Shown in pieces: positions 24,292 through 33,076 of a DNA stretch of 44,109 bases (the first letter of the stretch is position 1; each line of letters begins with the position of its first letter). This DNA is from Rhodospirillaceae bacterium (lineage in GTDB: Bacteria > Pseudomonadota > Alphaproteobacteria > SMXQ01): positions 1 to 44,109 of the forward strand of contig CANJIM010000019.1 in NCBI GenBank assembly GCA_947474495.1, written 5' to 3'. The notes below the pieces were generated by a model. That model saw nothing but the letters and a program-made list of their open reading frames with translations. It ran no database searches and was not told the DNA's origin. The position numbers and the translations under genes were made by a program.

Positions 24292-25131
24292 ATGACCCAG
24301 ATCACACATCCGCGCACCCCCTTCCTGGCCCTTGTTTTCGGCTTTGCCGTCCTATGGGCCGCTGCCGTCAGCACGCCGCTGTCGGCCGCCCCGATTACGC
24401 CACAAGTATTTGATACAAATAAGAAATCCTGCGTCACGCCGATCGCTCGCCAGGAACGAATCTATGGCATTCCGAGCCAGTTGCTGGCTGCCGTGTCGCT
24501 GGCCGAGTCGGGCCGCTGGGACAAAGAAAACTCGGCAAGTTTTGCCTGGCCCTGGACAGTCACTGCCGAGGGCAAGGGGCAATTCTTCGCCAGCAAGGCC
24601 GAAGCCATCGCCCAGGTGCAGGCGCTCAAAGCGCGCGGCATCCGCAACATCGACCTCGGCTGTATGCAGATCAACATGCAATACCACCCGGACGCCTTCC
24701 CCGATCTCGAGACCGCCTTCGAGCCCGAGAGCAACGTCGCCTATGCCGCCAAATATCTGCGCAGCCTGTTCGACGACAGCAAGTCGTGGATCACCGCCGT
24801 CGGCAATTACCACTCGGCGACGCCGGAATATCACTTCCGCTATCGCGCCAAGATCACCGAATTGTGGGGCAAGTCGCGCCGCCAAAGCGCCGAGGAGCGC
24901 CGGCTGGACGTCGCGGCCGCCTATCAGGAGCGCCGCGCCGCCGCCGCGGCAAACCAGACAGCGCGCGCGCCGCTCGACACGAGCGTCCGTCCGCCGCTGA
25001 TGGGGGCGACCAGCGTCGCCGCCAATCGTCCGTCCGCCGCCCCCGCAATGATGCCGGTCGCCGCCGGCCGCCCGATACCGGTCGGCCAGGTCATGCCCCG
25101 CACGACCGCCGTGCCGCTGTTCCGCCGCTGA
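24292..25131 (+). CDS. Lytic transglycosylase (SLT domain) protein
   Basis: A 279-residue exported murein hydrolase. A signal peptide (LALVFGFAVLWAAAVSTPLS, cleavage near residue 33) is followed by a lysozyme-like SLT domain: GIPSQLLAAVSLAESGRWDK with the catalytic glutamate E72, DLGCMQINMQYHPDAF corresponding to the GLMQI motif, NVAYAAKYLRSLFDD, and AVGNYHSATPEYHFRY. Such enzymes cleave peptidoglycan between MurNAc and GlcNAc with 1,6-anhydro ring formation. The last 90 residues are Ala/Pro/Arg-rich and probably disordered or wall-associated. It stands alone, so a link to flagellar or secretion assembly is possible but not shown by context. Confidence 0.87.
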   Translation: MTQITHPRTPFLALVFGFAVLWAAAVSTPLSAAPITPQVFDTNKKSCVTPIARQERIYGIPSQLLAAVSLAESGRWDKENSASFAWPWTVTAEGKGQFFASKAEAIAQVQALKARGIRNIDLGCMQINMQYHPDAFPDLETAFEPESNVAYAAKYLRSLFDDSKSWITAVGNYHSATPEYHFRYRAKITELWGKSRRQSAEERRLDVAAAYQERRAAAAANQTARAPLDTSVRPPLMGATSVAANRPSAAPAMMPVAAGRPIPVGQVMPRTTAVPLFRR

Positions 25132-25280
25132 CGCGGGACGGCAAAAGCCAGGAACTATCCAGCAATCGGGGAGTTTACTCCTAGCAGGGTCTTGCTGCCT
25201 TCCCGGCGGTGGATCGTTGCGCGCCGGCTTGTCCAACCGCCCCATACCGCCCCCATGTTCACAGTCCGGGCCGATCGCGC

Positions 25281-27083
25281 ATGAGCACTCTCGACCTGGC
25301 CGTCATCGGCAATTGCATTTTCTCCGCCCTCATCGACAAACAGGCCCGCATCGTCTGGTCCTGCATGCCGCGCTTCGACGGCGAGCCTGTCTTCTCTAGC
25401 TTGCTCGGCGGCGGCGGCGCCGCCACCGCCTGGGACGCGCCAATCGATGGCGCCTTCGACATCGCCATCGAAAATTTCGACCATAGCGAGCAGCGCTATC
25501 TGAAAAACAGCGCCATCGTCGAAACCATCCTCTACGACACGTCCGGCGCCGCGCTGCGCATCACCGACATCGCGCCGCGCTTCAAGCAACTCGGGCGCAT
25601 CTACCGCCCCATCACCATCGTTCGACGCCTCGAGCCGTTAAGCGGGACTCCCCGGATCCGCATTCGCCTGCGGCCGCATGGCAGCTATGGCGCGGCGCAG
25701 CCTGAGATCACGCGCGGCAGCAACCATGCGCGCTACATCCTGCCGCACCAGACGCTGCGCCTAACCACCGATATTCCGATCTCCTTCATCGTCGATGAAA
25801 TTCCCATGCTGCTCGACCGCCCGGCGAACATGGTACTGGGCCCCGACGAGACGCTGGTCCGCCCGCTCACCGATTACGCGCGCGAGATGGAAGAACGCAC
25901 CCACGAATATTGGATCGAGTGGGTGCGCTACCTGTCGCTGCCGCCCGAGTGGCAGGAAGAGATCATCCGCGCCGCCATCACGCTCAAGCTCTGCTCCTAT
26001 AAGGAGAGCGGCGCCATCATCGCCGCCATGACCACCTCGATTCCCGAAGCGGCGCACACGCAGCGCAATTGGGACTACCGCTTCTGCTGGCTGCGCGACG
26101 CCTATTTCGTGGTGCAGGCGCTCAATCGGCTCGGCGCGACCAAGACGATGGAAGATTATCTCGGCTATATCGCCAACATCGCCGCCGGCGCCCAACACGG
26201 CAACCTGCAGCCGGTCTACGGCATCATGCTGGAAGAGAAGCTGATCGAACGCGAAGTGACGAGCCTCGCCGGCTATCGCGGCATGGGGCCGGTGCGCGTC
26301 GGCAACCAGGCCTACGAGCATATCCAGAACGACATCTACGGCAGCGTCGTGCTCGCCAGCACCCAGGCCTTCTTCGACAATCGCCTGATCCACCCCGGCA
26401 ACCAGGCGATGTTCGAGCGGTTGGAGAAGATCGGCGAGATCGCCGCGCAACTCTACGACAAGCCCGACGCCGGCCTGTGGGAGCTGCGCACCAGCGCCCA
26501 TGTGCACACCTATTCGAGCCTAATGTGTTGGGCCGCCTGCGACCGGTTGGCCAAGATCGCCGCACGTCTGCAGCTTTCCGATCGCGCCCACTATTGGCAA
26601 GGCACCGCCGCGCGCATCCGCGACACCATCTTGACCCATGCCTGGAGCGAGAAGCGCGGCGCGCTCGCCAGCACCTTCGGCGGCCATGAGATGGACGCCA
26701 GCCTGCTGCTGATCCCGACGCTGAATTTCCTACCCGGCAGCGATCCGCGCTTCCTCGGCACGCTGGCCGCCATCGAGACGGATCTGCGGCGCGGCGACAC
26801 CATGTTCCGCTATGCCACGCCCGACGATTTCGGCGTGCCGACCACCGCCTTCAATGTTTGTACCTTCTGGTACATCGAGGCGCTGATCTATGCCGATCGC
26901 AAAGACGAGGCGCGCGAACTGTTCAAGGTGATGCTGGCGCGCCGCAGCAGCTGCGGCCTGCTCTCCGAAGACATGGACGTGACGTCCGGCGAGCCCTGGG
27001 GCAATTTCCCGCAGACCTACTCGATGGTCGGCCTCATCAACACGGCGATGAAGTTGAGTCGTCCCTGGGACGACGTGCTGTGA
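25281..27083 (+). CDS. Glycoside hydrolase family 15 protein (glucoamylase/trehalase-like)
   Basis: A 600-residue cytoplasmic enzyme (no signal peptide). An N-terminal beta-sandwich domain covers about 1-230 (DLAVIGNCIFSALIDKQARI), and an (alpha/alpha)6 barrel follows. Diagnostic sites are NWDYRFCWLRDAYF near 260, GYRGMGPVRVGNQAYEHIQN near 335, and the C-terminal GEPWGNFPQTYSM, which carries the family's second acidic region. GH15 enzymes invert alpha-glucosidic bonds; members in this genomic position include trehalases as well as alpha-glucan hydrolases. The ATG at 25281 fits the family N-terminus. The stop overlaps the otsA start by 4 nt (GTGA), so the two products are made in step. Two small hairpins lie upstream at 25170-25196. 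Confidence 0.9.
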   Translation: MSTLDLAVIGNCIFSALIDKQARIVWSCMPRFDGEPVFSSLLGGGGAATAWDAPIDGAFDIAIENFDHSEQRYLKNSAIVETILYDTSGAALRITDIAPRFKQLGRIYRPITIVRRLEPLSGTPRIRIRLRPHGSYGAAQPEITRGSNHARYILPHQTLRLTTDIPISFIVDEIPMLLDRPANMVLGPDETLVRPLTDYAREMEERTHEYWIEWVRYLSLPPEWQEEIIRAAITLKLCSYKESGAIIAAMTTSIPEAAHTQRNWDYRFCWLRDAYFVVQALNRLGATKTMEDYLGYIANIAAGAQHGNLQPVYGIMLEEKLIEREVTSLAGYRGMGPVRVGNQAYEHIQNDIYGSVVLASTQAFFDNRLIHPGNQAMFERLEKIGEIAAQLYDKPDAGLWELRTSAHVHTYSSLMCWAACDRLAKIAARLQLSDRAHYWQGTAARIRDTILTHAWSEKRGALASTFGGHEMDASLLLIPTLNFLPGSDPRFLGTLAAIETDLRRGDTMFRYATPDDFGVPTTAFNVCTFWYIEALIYADRKDEARELFKVMLARRSSCGLLSEDMDVTSGEPWGNFPQTYSMVGLINTAMKLSRPWDDVL

Positions 27084-28462
27084 GCCGACTGATCGTCATC
27101 TCCAACCGCGTGACCGTGGCTGACAGCCGCCCGGCCAGCAGCGGCGGCTTGGCGGTCGGCGTGCTCGCCGCCTTGCGCGAGACCGGCGGCATCTGGGTCG
27201 GATTTAGCGGCGAGACCAGCGAAACGCCGAGCGATCATGCCAAGCGCTTCACCGCCGGCCATATCGGCTACGCCACCATTGACGTCACGCCCGGCGACTA
27301 TCAGGGCTATTACAATGGTTTCGCCAATTCGGTGCTGTGGCCGCTGTTCCACTATCGGCTCGGCCTGATCAACTTCACGCGCGCCGCGCTCGGCGCCTAT
27401 CAACGCGTCAACGCACGCTTCGCCGATCTGACGGTGCCGCTCTTGAGGGCGGACGACACCATCTGGGTGCAGGACTACCACCTGATCCCGCTCGGCGAGG
27501 AATTGCGCCAGCGCGGCGTCACCCAATCCATCGGCTTCTTCCTGCACACGCCCTTCCCGGCGCGCCAAGTCTTCTCATCGTTGCCGCAGCATCGGGTGAT
27601 CGGCGAGACGCTCGCTGCCTATGACGTCGTCGGCTTCCAGACCCAGAGCGACCGCAATAATTTCGTCGATTACGCCGTGAACACCCTTGGTGCGTCGCGC
27701 ATCGCGGAAGGCCGCCTGCGCTTGAACGGCCGCGTCTTCAGCGCCGAAGCCTTCCCGATCGGCGTGGATGCCGACATCATTGCCGAGTTTGCCAAGCGCT
27801 CCGCCGAATCCCCGAGCGTCATCCGGCTGCGCGACAGCCTGCAGGGCCGCGACCTGATGATCGGCGTCGACCGCCTCGACTACAGCAAGGGCCTGATCGA
27901 GCGCTTCGGCGCCTTCGAGCGGCTGCTCACGCGCTTTCCCGAACGGCGCAAGCGCGTCACCTACATGCAGATCGCACCGCCGACGCGGGCCGACGTCGCC
28001 GAATATTCCGAAATTCGCGCCAAGCTTGAAGCCAGCGCTGGTCATATCAACGGCGGCTTTGCCGAATATGACTGGATGCCGCTGCGCTATCTCAATCGCA
28101 GTTTCACGCGCCAGACGTTGGCCGGCTTCTTCCGCTTTTCGCGCGTCGGCCTCGTCACGCCGCTGCGCGACGGCATGAATCTCGTCGCCAAAGAATATAT
28201 CGCGGCGCAGGATCCCGCCGATCCTGGCGTGTTGGTGCTCTCCGCCTTCGCCGGCGCCGCCGAGCAGCTCGACAGCGCGCTGATCGTCAATCCTTATGAT
28301 GTCGATGAGCTGGCCGAGGCGATGGACCGGGCGCTCGACATGCCGCTCGACGAACGGCAAGACCGCTGGCGCAAAGCCATGGATTCGGTCACGCGCGAAG
28401 ACATCAACCATTGGCGCAATAATCTTCTCGCCACCTTGCGCGGCGCCCACATCCGCGCCTAA
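27080..28462 (+). CDS. otsA: Trehalose-6-phosphate synthase
   Basis: A 460-residue GT20 glycosyltransferase joining UDP-glucose and glucose-6-phosphate to trehalose-6-phosphate. The marks are SNRV near the start, the glycine loop [50 protein letters not shown] and [19 protein letters not shown], all in the positions expected from the E. coli enzyme (474 residues). The GTG start at 27080 lies inside the GH15 stop; no ATG is available at the family N-terminus. Glucokinase follows after 8 nt. There is no otsB phosphatase in the window, so release of trehalose must rely on a gene elsewhere. Confidence 0.95.
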   Translation: MSRLIVISNRVTVADSRPASSGGLAVGVLAALRETGGIWVGFSGETSETPSDHAKRFTAGHIGYATIDVTPGDYQGYYNGFANSVLWPLFHYRLGLINFTRAALGAYQRVNARFADLTVPLLRADDTIWVQDYHLIPLGEELRQRGVTQSIGFFLHTPFPARQVFSSLPQHRVIGETLAAYDVVGFQTQSDRNNFVDYAVNTLGASRIAEGRLRLNGRVFSAEAFPIGVDADIIAEFAKRSAESPSVIRLRDSLQGRDLMIGVDRLDYSKGLIERFGAFERLLTRFPERRKRVTYMQIAPPTRADVAEYSEIRAKLEASAGHINGGFAEYDWMPLRYLNRSFTRQTLAGFFRFSRVGLVTPLRDGMNLVAKEYIAAQDPADPGVLVLSAFAGAAEQLDSALIVNPYDVDELAEAMDRALDMPLDERQDRWRKAMDSVTREDINHWRNNLLATLRGAHIRA

Positions 28463-28470
28463 ATGCGGGC

Positions 28471-29490
28471 ATGAACGCCCGCGTGCCATCCCCCCTGTCC
28501 GCCCCTCGCCTGTTAGGAGATTTCGGCGGCACTACCGTCCGCCTCGCCCTGCAAAAGCCCGGCGAACCGGCGCGGCGCATCCGGCGCTACGAAGCGGCCG
28601 AATTCACCGGCATCGAGGACGCGTTGCGTCACTATTTCAGCGAATTGCGCCTGCGACCCGGCCAGCAACCGCAAGCGGCGGCCTTCGCCATTGCCGGCCC
28701 GGTAATCGGCACGCGCATCCGCATGACCAATTTGCCTTGGGCGATCTCGCTGCCCGCCCTGCGCCGCCGCTTCGGCTTTCACACCCTGCTGGCGATCAAC
28801 GACTTCGCCGCCGTCGCCGAAAGCATCCCCACTCTCGCCGCGTCCGATCGCCGCAAGCTCGGCGGCGGCGCCGCGATGGCGGACAAGCCGATCGTCGCCT
28901 TCGGGCCCGGCACCGGGCTCGGCGTCTCGGCTTTGGTGCCGATCGAGGCCATGCCCGGAGAATGGCAAGCCGTCGCCACGGAAGGCGGGCATGTCACGTT
29001 GCCGGCCACGTCGCGCGAGGATGCCGCCATCGTCGCCGAACTGCAGAAACGCTTTGGTCATGTCTCGGCCGAGCGGGTGCTGTCGGGGCCGGGCCTCGCC
29101 AATCTGCACGACGCCCTGGCCGCGTTGGCCGGCACGCCGCTCTCTGCGCCGCTGGCGCCGGCGGCCATCACGCGCGCCGCGCAGCGCGGCGACAAGCTAG
29201 CCAAACGCGCCGTCACGCTGTTCTGCGCCATGCTCGGCACGGTCGCCGGCAATCTCGCGCTGACCTACGGCGCGCAAGGCGGCGTCTATATCGCCGGCGG
29301 CGTCGTGCCGAAGCTCGGCCCGCTGTTCGACGTGAAGACCTTCCGCGCAAGATTCGCCGCCAAGGGGCGCTATCGTGGCTATCTCGAGGCCATCCCGACC
29401 TACCTGATCACGCACAAGCTACCCGGCCTGATCGGCCTGGCGACGGCGCTCGATCGCGAAGCGAAGCGGCTGGCTATTCGTAACGCTTGA
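28471..29490 (+). CDS. glk: Glucokinase
   Basis: A 339-residue ATP-dependent hexokinase of the bacterial Glk family, phosphorylating glucose to glucose-6-phosphate. LLGDFGGTTVRLAL (phosphate-binding loop) is near residue 14, FAIAGPVIGTRIRMTNLPW follows, the catalytic aspartate is in INDFAAVAES, and FGPGTGLGVSALVP and EGGHVTLPA complete the site. The usual GTN of the first loop is GTT here. It is the third gene of the GH15-otsA-glk operon: glucose freed by the GH15 enzyme would be phosphorylated here and could feed OtsA or glycolysis. The 3' end overlaps the convergent transporter gene by 17 bp. Confidence 0.93.
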   Translation: MNARVPSPLSAPRLLGDFGGTTVRLALQKPGEPARRIRRYEAAEFTGIEDALRHYFSELRLRPGQQPQAAAFAIAGPVIGTRIRMTNLPWAISLPALRRRFGFHTLLAINDFAAVAESIPTLAASDRRKLGGGAAMADKPIVAFGPGTGLGVSALVPIEAMPGEWQAVATEGGHVTLPATSREDAAIVAELQKRFGHVSAERVLSGPGLANLHDALAALAGTPLSAPLAPAAITRAAQRGDKLAKRAVTLFCAMLGTVAGNLALTYGAQGGVYIAGGVVPKLGPLFDVKTFRARFAAKGRYRGYLEAIPTYLITHKLPGLIGLATALDREAKRLAIRNA

Positions 29491-30730
29491 TCAAGAGTCC
29501 TGCGCCGACGAGCCCGAGCGCGGCGAGGGCGAAGAAGCCAGCGCCGTAACTGCCCGTCGCCGTCACCCAGGCGCCGAACAGAGTCGGTCCCAGCATCACG
29601 CCGGTGAAGGTGAAGAACAGCGAGCCGCCGGTCGCCATCACCGCCTGGCCGGGCGGCGACAGGCGCGACAATTCGGCCAGTTCGACGCCGTTCCAGCTGA
29701 TCGCCGTCGCGCCATAGACCATGGCGATGGCAAACAGGCCGGCGAGCGGCCAAGCCGGCGTCACCAGCGCCATCACCACGCCGCAACCGGCCATCAACAG
29801 ACCGAGCAACATCAAGACATGGCGGGCGCTGAGCAACAGGCCCGAGACACTTCCCCACAAGACGCGCCCCGCCACGCCGGCCATTTGCGCCGCCGCCAGG
29901 ATGAGTCCGGCGGTGACGAGATCGCGCCCGATATCGACCACCAGGTAGGTCACGAGATAAGACAGCAGGCACATCTGCACGGCGGAAAAGGCCGTCGACA
30001 GCAAGGCCATCCGACGTAGGCCGCGTATGCGCCAAACCATGCCGATGGCGCGCAGCGGATTGACCAGCAGTTTTTGCGTGGCGCTGCGGTCGATATCGAG
30101 CCTGGCGCGTAAGGGCTGCAACAGAAACACACTGGTCGCGGCAAAAGCAGCGACGATCAGCGCGGCGCCCTTCCAGTCATACAGCAGCACGAGCGGCGGC
30201 ACGACGGCGCCCGCGAGCATGCCGCCGAGCGGCACGCCCGTCTGCTTGAGAGAGAAGACCAGCGGCATCAGCTTAGGCGGCGTTTGCGCCGACAGGATAT
30301 GCGAAGAGGCCGGCGTCGTCGGCCCGTATGCAATGCCCATGATCAAGGCGCTGAGAATTGCCAAGGGCAGCGTCGAGGTGGTGAGCAAGGTCAGGCTACA
30401 GGCGGCGATCAGCAGACAGATCTGACTGATGCGGATCGCGCCGTAGCGCAAAATGAACGGACCGCAAAGTACCGCCGACGCCATGCCGCTGAGATAAGTT
30501 AGCGAGACATAAACGCCGATCCAAGTCGCCGAGACGCCGATGTCTCCCGCGAGCCGCACAGCGAAGACCGGCACGGTGAGATTGGCCCAAGAGGTCACAA
30601 CTTGGGCAAGCAAGGTGATTGCCAGCGGCCAAATAATGGCGCGGAAACCGGCGGCGGACGCGCGCTCCTGCGGTGCGGAATCGGGCGGCGAAGTGAAACT
30701 CTGTGGCACAAAAACCGCTTTGCTTGGCAT
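29474..30730 (-). CDS. MFS transporter
   Basis: A 418-residue major facilitator with 12 predicted helices. Visible family features are SLTYLSGMASAVLCGPFILR in the first half, GIAYGPTTPASSHILSAQTP around helix 4-5, LVFSLKQTGVPLGGMLAG and ELAELSRLSPPGQAVMATGG in the second half. This resembles the CynX/NimT-like or YfcJ-like permease groups, but the substrate is unknown. The ATG at 30730 is chosen because the open frame above it runs antisense to the divergent methyltransferase gene. A 70-bp divergent promoter gap separates the two. It converges on and overlaps glk by 17 bp. Confidence 0.85.
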   Translation of the reverse strand: MPSKAVFVPQSFTSPPDSAPQERASAAGFRAIIWPLAITLLAQVVTSWANLTVPVFAVRLAGDIGVSATWIGVYVSLTYLSGMASAVLCGPFILRYGAIRISQICLLIAACSLTLLTTSTLPLAILSALIMGIAYGPTTPASSHILSAQTPPKLMPLVFSLKQTGVPLGGMLAGAVVPPLVLLYDWKGAALIVAAFAATSVFLLQPLRARLDIDRSATQKLLVNPLRAIGMVWRIRGLRRMALLSTAFSAVQMCLLSYLVTYLVVDIGRDLVTAGLILAAAQMAGVAGRVLWGSVSGLLLSARHVLMLLGLLMAGCGVVMALVTPAWPLAGLFAIAMVYGATAISWNGVELAELSRLSPPGQAVMATGGSLFFTFTGVMLGPTLFGAWVTATGSYGAGFFALAALGLVGAGLLIKRYE

Positions 30731-30800
30731 CGACAAGCCTTGCGCTAAACTGGTGGCAAGGCGTTGAAACGCCGATGAGGGAACAGGAAGGCTAGTGCAG

Positions 30801-31547
30801 ATGGACATGAGAGAGCAAGCCGAGGACGCCTTGCGTCCGAGCGCCGAGGCGATCGCCGCCATGCGATATTCCGACAACGCCACGATCGCCGGCGAGTTGC
30901 TCGCGGCCACCGATCGCCGCTTGCTCGACATCGGTTGCGGCGCCGGCAAATTCACGCGGCTGATGGCGCAACGCGGCGCGACCGTCAGCGGCATCGATGC
31001 CAATGCCGAAGTGATCGCCGACGCCGAGCGCGCGGCCGCCGAAGCGGGGCTCGTCATCGCCTTTCGTCAGGGCCGCGGCGAAGCTCTGCCGTTCGCCGAC
31101 AACAGCTTCGACATCGTCGTTTTCTCCAACAGCCTGCATCACATGGGGAACATGGATGGCGCGCTGAACGAAGCGGCGCGCGTCCTGACGCCGGATGGAT
31201 TGCTCTATGTGATGGAACCGGTCGCCTGGGGCGATTACCACGAAGCGACAAAGACCGTGAACGACGAGACGGCGGTGCGCACCAACGCCTATGCGGCGGT
31301 CCAGCAGTTGCCCGCACGAGGCTTCACGCCACAAACGGAATTGCTCTATCGCGTGCGCCGCCGCTTTGCGCGCTACGAAGATTGGCGGGACGAGCAGATC
31401 ACGCGCGGCGCCAAGCGTCAGGCGCTGTTCGCCAAACAGGGGGAGGCGATCCGCGCCAGCTTCGCGGCCCATGCCCAACCCGACGGCGACGGCCTGAGGC
31501 TGGACCAAGTCTTTCGGATCAATCTGCTAAGAAAAGCTTCACAATGA
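30801..31547 (+). CDS. Class I SAM-dependent methyltransferase
   Basis: A 248-residue methyltransferase of the UbiE/Methyltransf_11 type. The AdoMet motif I is LLDIGCGAGKFTRLMAQRG, acidic motif II is SGIDAN, and FADNSFDIVVFSNSLHHMGN with LNEAARVLTPDGLLYVMEPV gives motifs post-I to III. I prefer the ATG at 30801, 9 nt after AAGG, over the GTG at 30795. The substrate is unknown. It is followed by a 391-bp AT-richer region with a hairpin that could terminate it, and it stands divergent from an MFS gene, which may share a regulator. Confidence 0.87.
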   Translation: MDMREQAEDALRPSAEAIAAMRYSDNATIAGELLAATDRRLLDIGCGAGKFTRLMAQRGATVSGIDANAEVIADAERAAAEAGLVIAFRQGRGEALPFADNSFDIVVFSNSLHHMGNMDGALNEAARVLTPDGLLYVMEPVAWGDYHEATKTVNDETAVRTNAYAAVQQLPARGFTPQTELLYRVRRRFARYEDWRDEQITRGAKRQALFAKQGEAIRASFAAHAQPDGDGLRLDQVFRINLLRKASQ

Positions 31548-31938
31548 ATGCTGATATCGCGAAATTCGGCGACAAGTTTGTTGCAGCACCGCAACAGAGC
31601 GCGAATTTCGCAATTTCATCAATAGCCTATAGATTAGGCCACATTTTTTTGACGCTGGTGATTTTCTAATCAATGGCCTTTGCCAGGGCCGTGTCGGTAA
31701 TAGTTTTTCTTCAAGATAGCTTTGTCACATATGGTTTTTTGAGAAATACACCGCAACGCTTGGAAATTGCAGCATTTGGTGCAACTGCTGCCTAGAAATT
31801 AGCGTCCCAAAAATGGGGCGTTTTATAGGCTCGGCTGATCAAAAGTTCGGACTTGCCTATATCGACCCCGTTTCCGATTGTGCAGTCGCTTGTGCCTTTG
31901 GGGCCAGCAACAGGCAATCGCGAATTAAGGGCAACATC
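31548..31938. other. AT-richer intergenic region upstream of the TorF porin, with several dyads
   Basis: No gene is visible. The gap holds an extended inverted repeat GCGAAATTCG (31559-31568) with CGAATTTCGC (31602-31611), containing an inner TGTTGC/GCAACA stem. It also holds a weak terminator-like hairpin GCCTA-TAGAT-TAGGC (31625-31639) before seven T (31644-31650), a TTGCA-N8-TGCAA dyad (31767-31784), and a second hairpin-plus-T (31803-31824; CGTCCC pairing with GGGGCG). The last could belong to a short upstream RNA or to the porin leader. Base composition is visibly lower in GC than the flanks. Confidence 0.45.
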
Positions 31939-32682
31939 ATGAAATTACGTATTTTGACCATCGCCGCTGCGGCCATGATCGGCTGGGGCTCGCTTGCTCA
32001 GGCCGCCGATCCGCTCGTGCCGGCCGATGACCTGCCGGGCACGCTGACGGGCAACGTCTCGCTCACCAGCGAGTACTTCTTCCGCGGTCTGAGCCAGTCG
32101 GGCAACGGCACCCCGGCGGTCCAGGGTGGCCTCGACTACGCCCATGAATCCGGCCTCTATGTCGGCACCTGGGCGTCGAACGTCGACTTCTCCGACGCGC
32201 GCGTCGAGATCGACCTGTACGGCGGCTACAAGACCGAGCTCGGCTCCACCGGCTTGCTGCTCGACGTCGGCGGCATCTACTACGCCTATCCCGGCGCCGA
32301 CAACGCGGCCAATGCCGGCCGTGACCTGAACTTCTTCGAAGTCTACGGCAAGGTCGGCTACGACTTCGGCTTCGCGCTCCCGAGCGTGAAGCTGAGCTAC
32401 TCGCCCGACTATCAGAGCGAGTCCGGCACCAGCCTTTACAGCGACTTCAGCGTCGACGTCCCGCTGGGCCAGTACTTCGTTCTCGCCCTGCACGCCGGCT
32501 ACTCGTCGATCGACAAGAACGCCAATTGGGGCACGCGCGATTATTGGGATTACGGCGTCTCGATCGGCACCAACGTGTTCGGTCTCGACCTGAAGGCCGC
32601 TTACATCACCAACGACCTGCCTGACGCGAGCTGCATCGGTGAGTGCGACCGCTTCATCGTCTCGGTCTCCAAGGCCCTCTAA
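31939..32682 (+). CDS. TorF-family putative porin
   Basis: A 247-residue outer-membrane beta-barrel protein. A signal peptide ends at LAQA near residue 22. The body starts GTLTGNVSLTSEYFFRGLSQ, the hallmark of the TorF/Gcw_chp family, and consists of alternating beta-strand segments such as SGLYVGTWASNVDF, EIDLYGGYKTELG and VKLSYSPDYQ. It ends in a strand ISVSKAL-like tail without the classical C-terminal Phe. The family is thought to form outer-membrane channels of unknown specificity. The ATG at 31939 follows AAGGGCAACATC. A strong terminator follows, so it is monocistronic. The long upstream region suggests heavy regulation. Confidence 0.9.
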   Translation: MKLRILTIAAAAMIGWGSLAQAADPLVPADDLPGTLTGNVSLTSEYFFRGLSQSGNGTPAVQGGLDYAHESGLYVGTWASNVDFSDARVEIDLYGGYKTELGSTGLLLDVGGIYYAYPGADNAANAGRDLNFFEVYGKVGYDFGFALPSVKLSYSPDYQSESGTSLYSDFSVDVPLGQYFVLALHAGYSSIDKNANWGTRDYWDYGVSIGTNVFGLDLKAAYITNDLPDASCIGECDRFIVSVSKAL

Positions 32683-32744
32683 GACGCAAGAAACGCTGGC
32701 GGCGCAGATTTAATAGCTGACGCCGCAAGCAGCCCCAAACGGCT

Positions 32745-32777
32745 AGGCCCGATCCATCAGGATCGGGCCTTTTCTTT
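32745..32777 (+). terminator. Rho-independent terminator of the TorF porin gene
   Basis: A perfect 11-bp stem, AGGCCCGATCC (32745-32755) and GGATCGGGCCT (32760-32770), has an ATCA loop and is followed by TTTTCTTT. Confidence 0.9.
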
Positions 32778-32901
32778 GCCGAGGAGCCGCCGTGGATTGC
32801 GGCAGCAGCGTCCGATTGTTCCTTTTTGACCAGTCGTTGTGCCTGCCGAACCGGCAATCTGTACAAATTTTGGCATTTTTCACAATTTCTGTGACGGTTG
32901 C

Positions 32902-32970
32902 TTGACTCGTTTTGCGGGGCGAGTAGCTTTGGTTCGCTTAATCGGAATACGTTTTGTAATACGAAATTCC
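32902..32970 (+). promoter_or_regulatory. Candidate iclR promoter and operator
   Basis: TTGACT (32902-32907) and TAGCTT (32924-32929) are 16 nt apart. Just downstream, AATACG is repeated at 32946-32951 and 32958-32963 (12-bp period) inside a GGAAT (32944-32948)/ATTCC (32966-32970) dyad. This suits autoregulation by an IclR-type dimer, but the site is unproven. The rest of the 32683-33076 gap is AT-rich with no gene. Confidence 0.4.
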
Positions 32971-33076
32971 AGCGGGTTTTTGCCGTCGGGAGGGCTTGGC
33001 GATTTGCGCTTGGGGGGCGCAGCCGCAAGCGCACCGGCAAGCCCGCTCCCATTCACATTATGAGATGGAGCGAACT

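Noticed and set aside
29474-29490. Overlap of glk and the MFS gene as a frameshift or fusion
   Set aside because: The genes are on opposite strands and both have complete C-termini; a 17-bp convergent overlap is ordinary.
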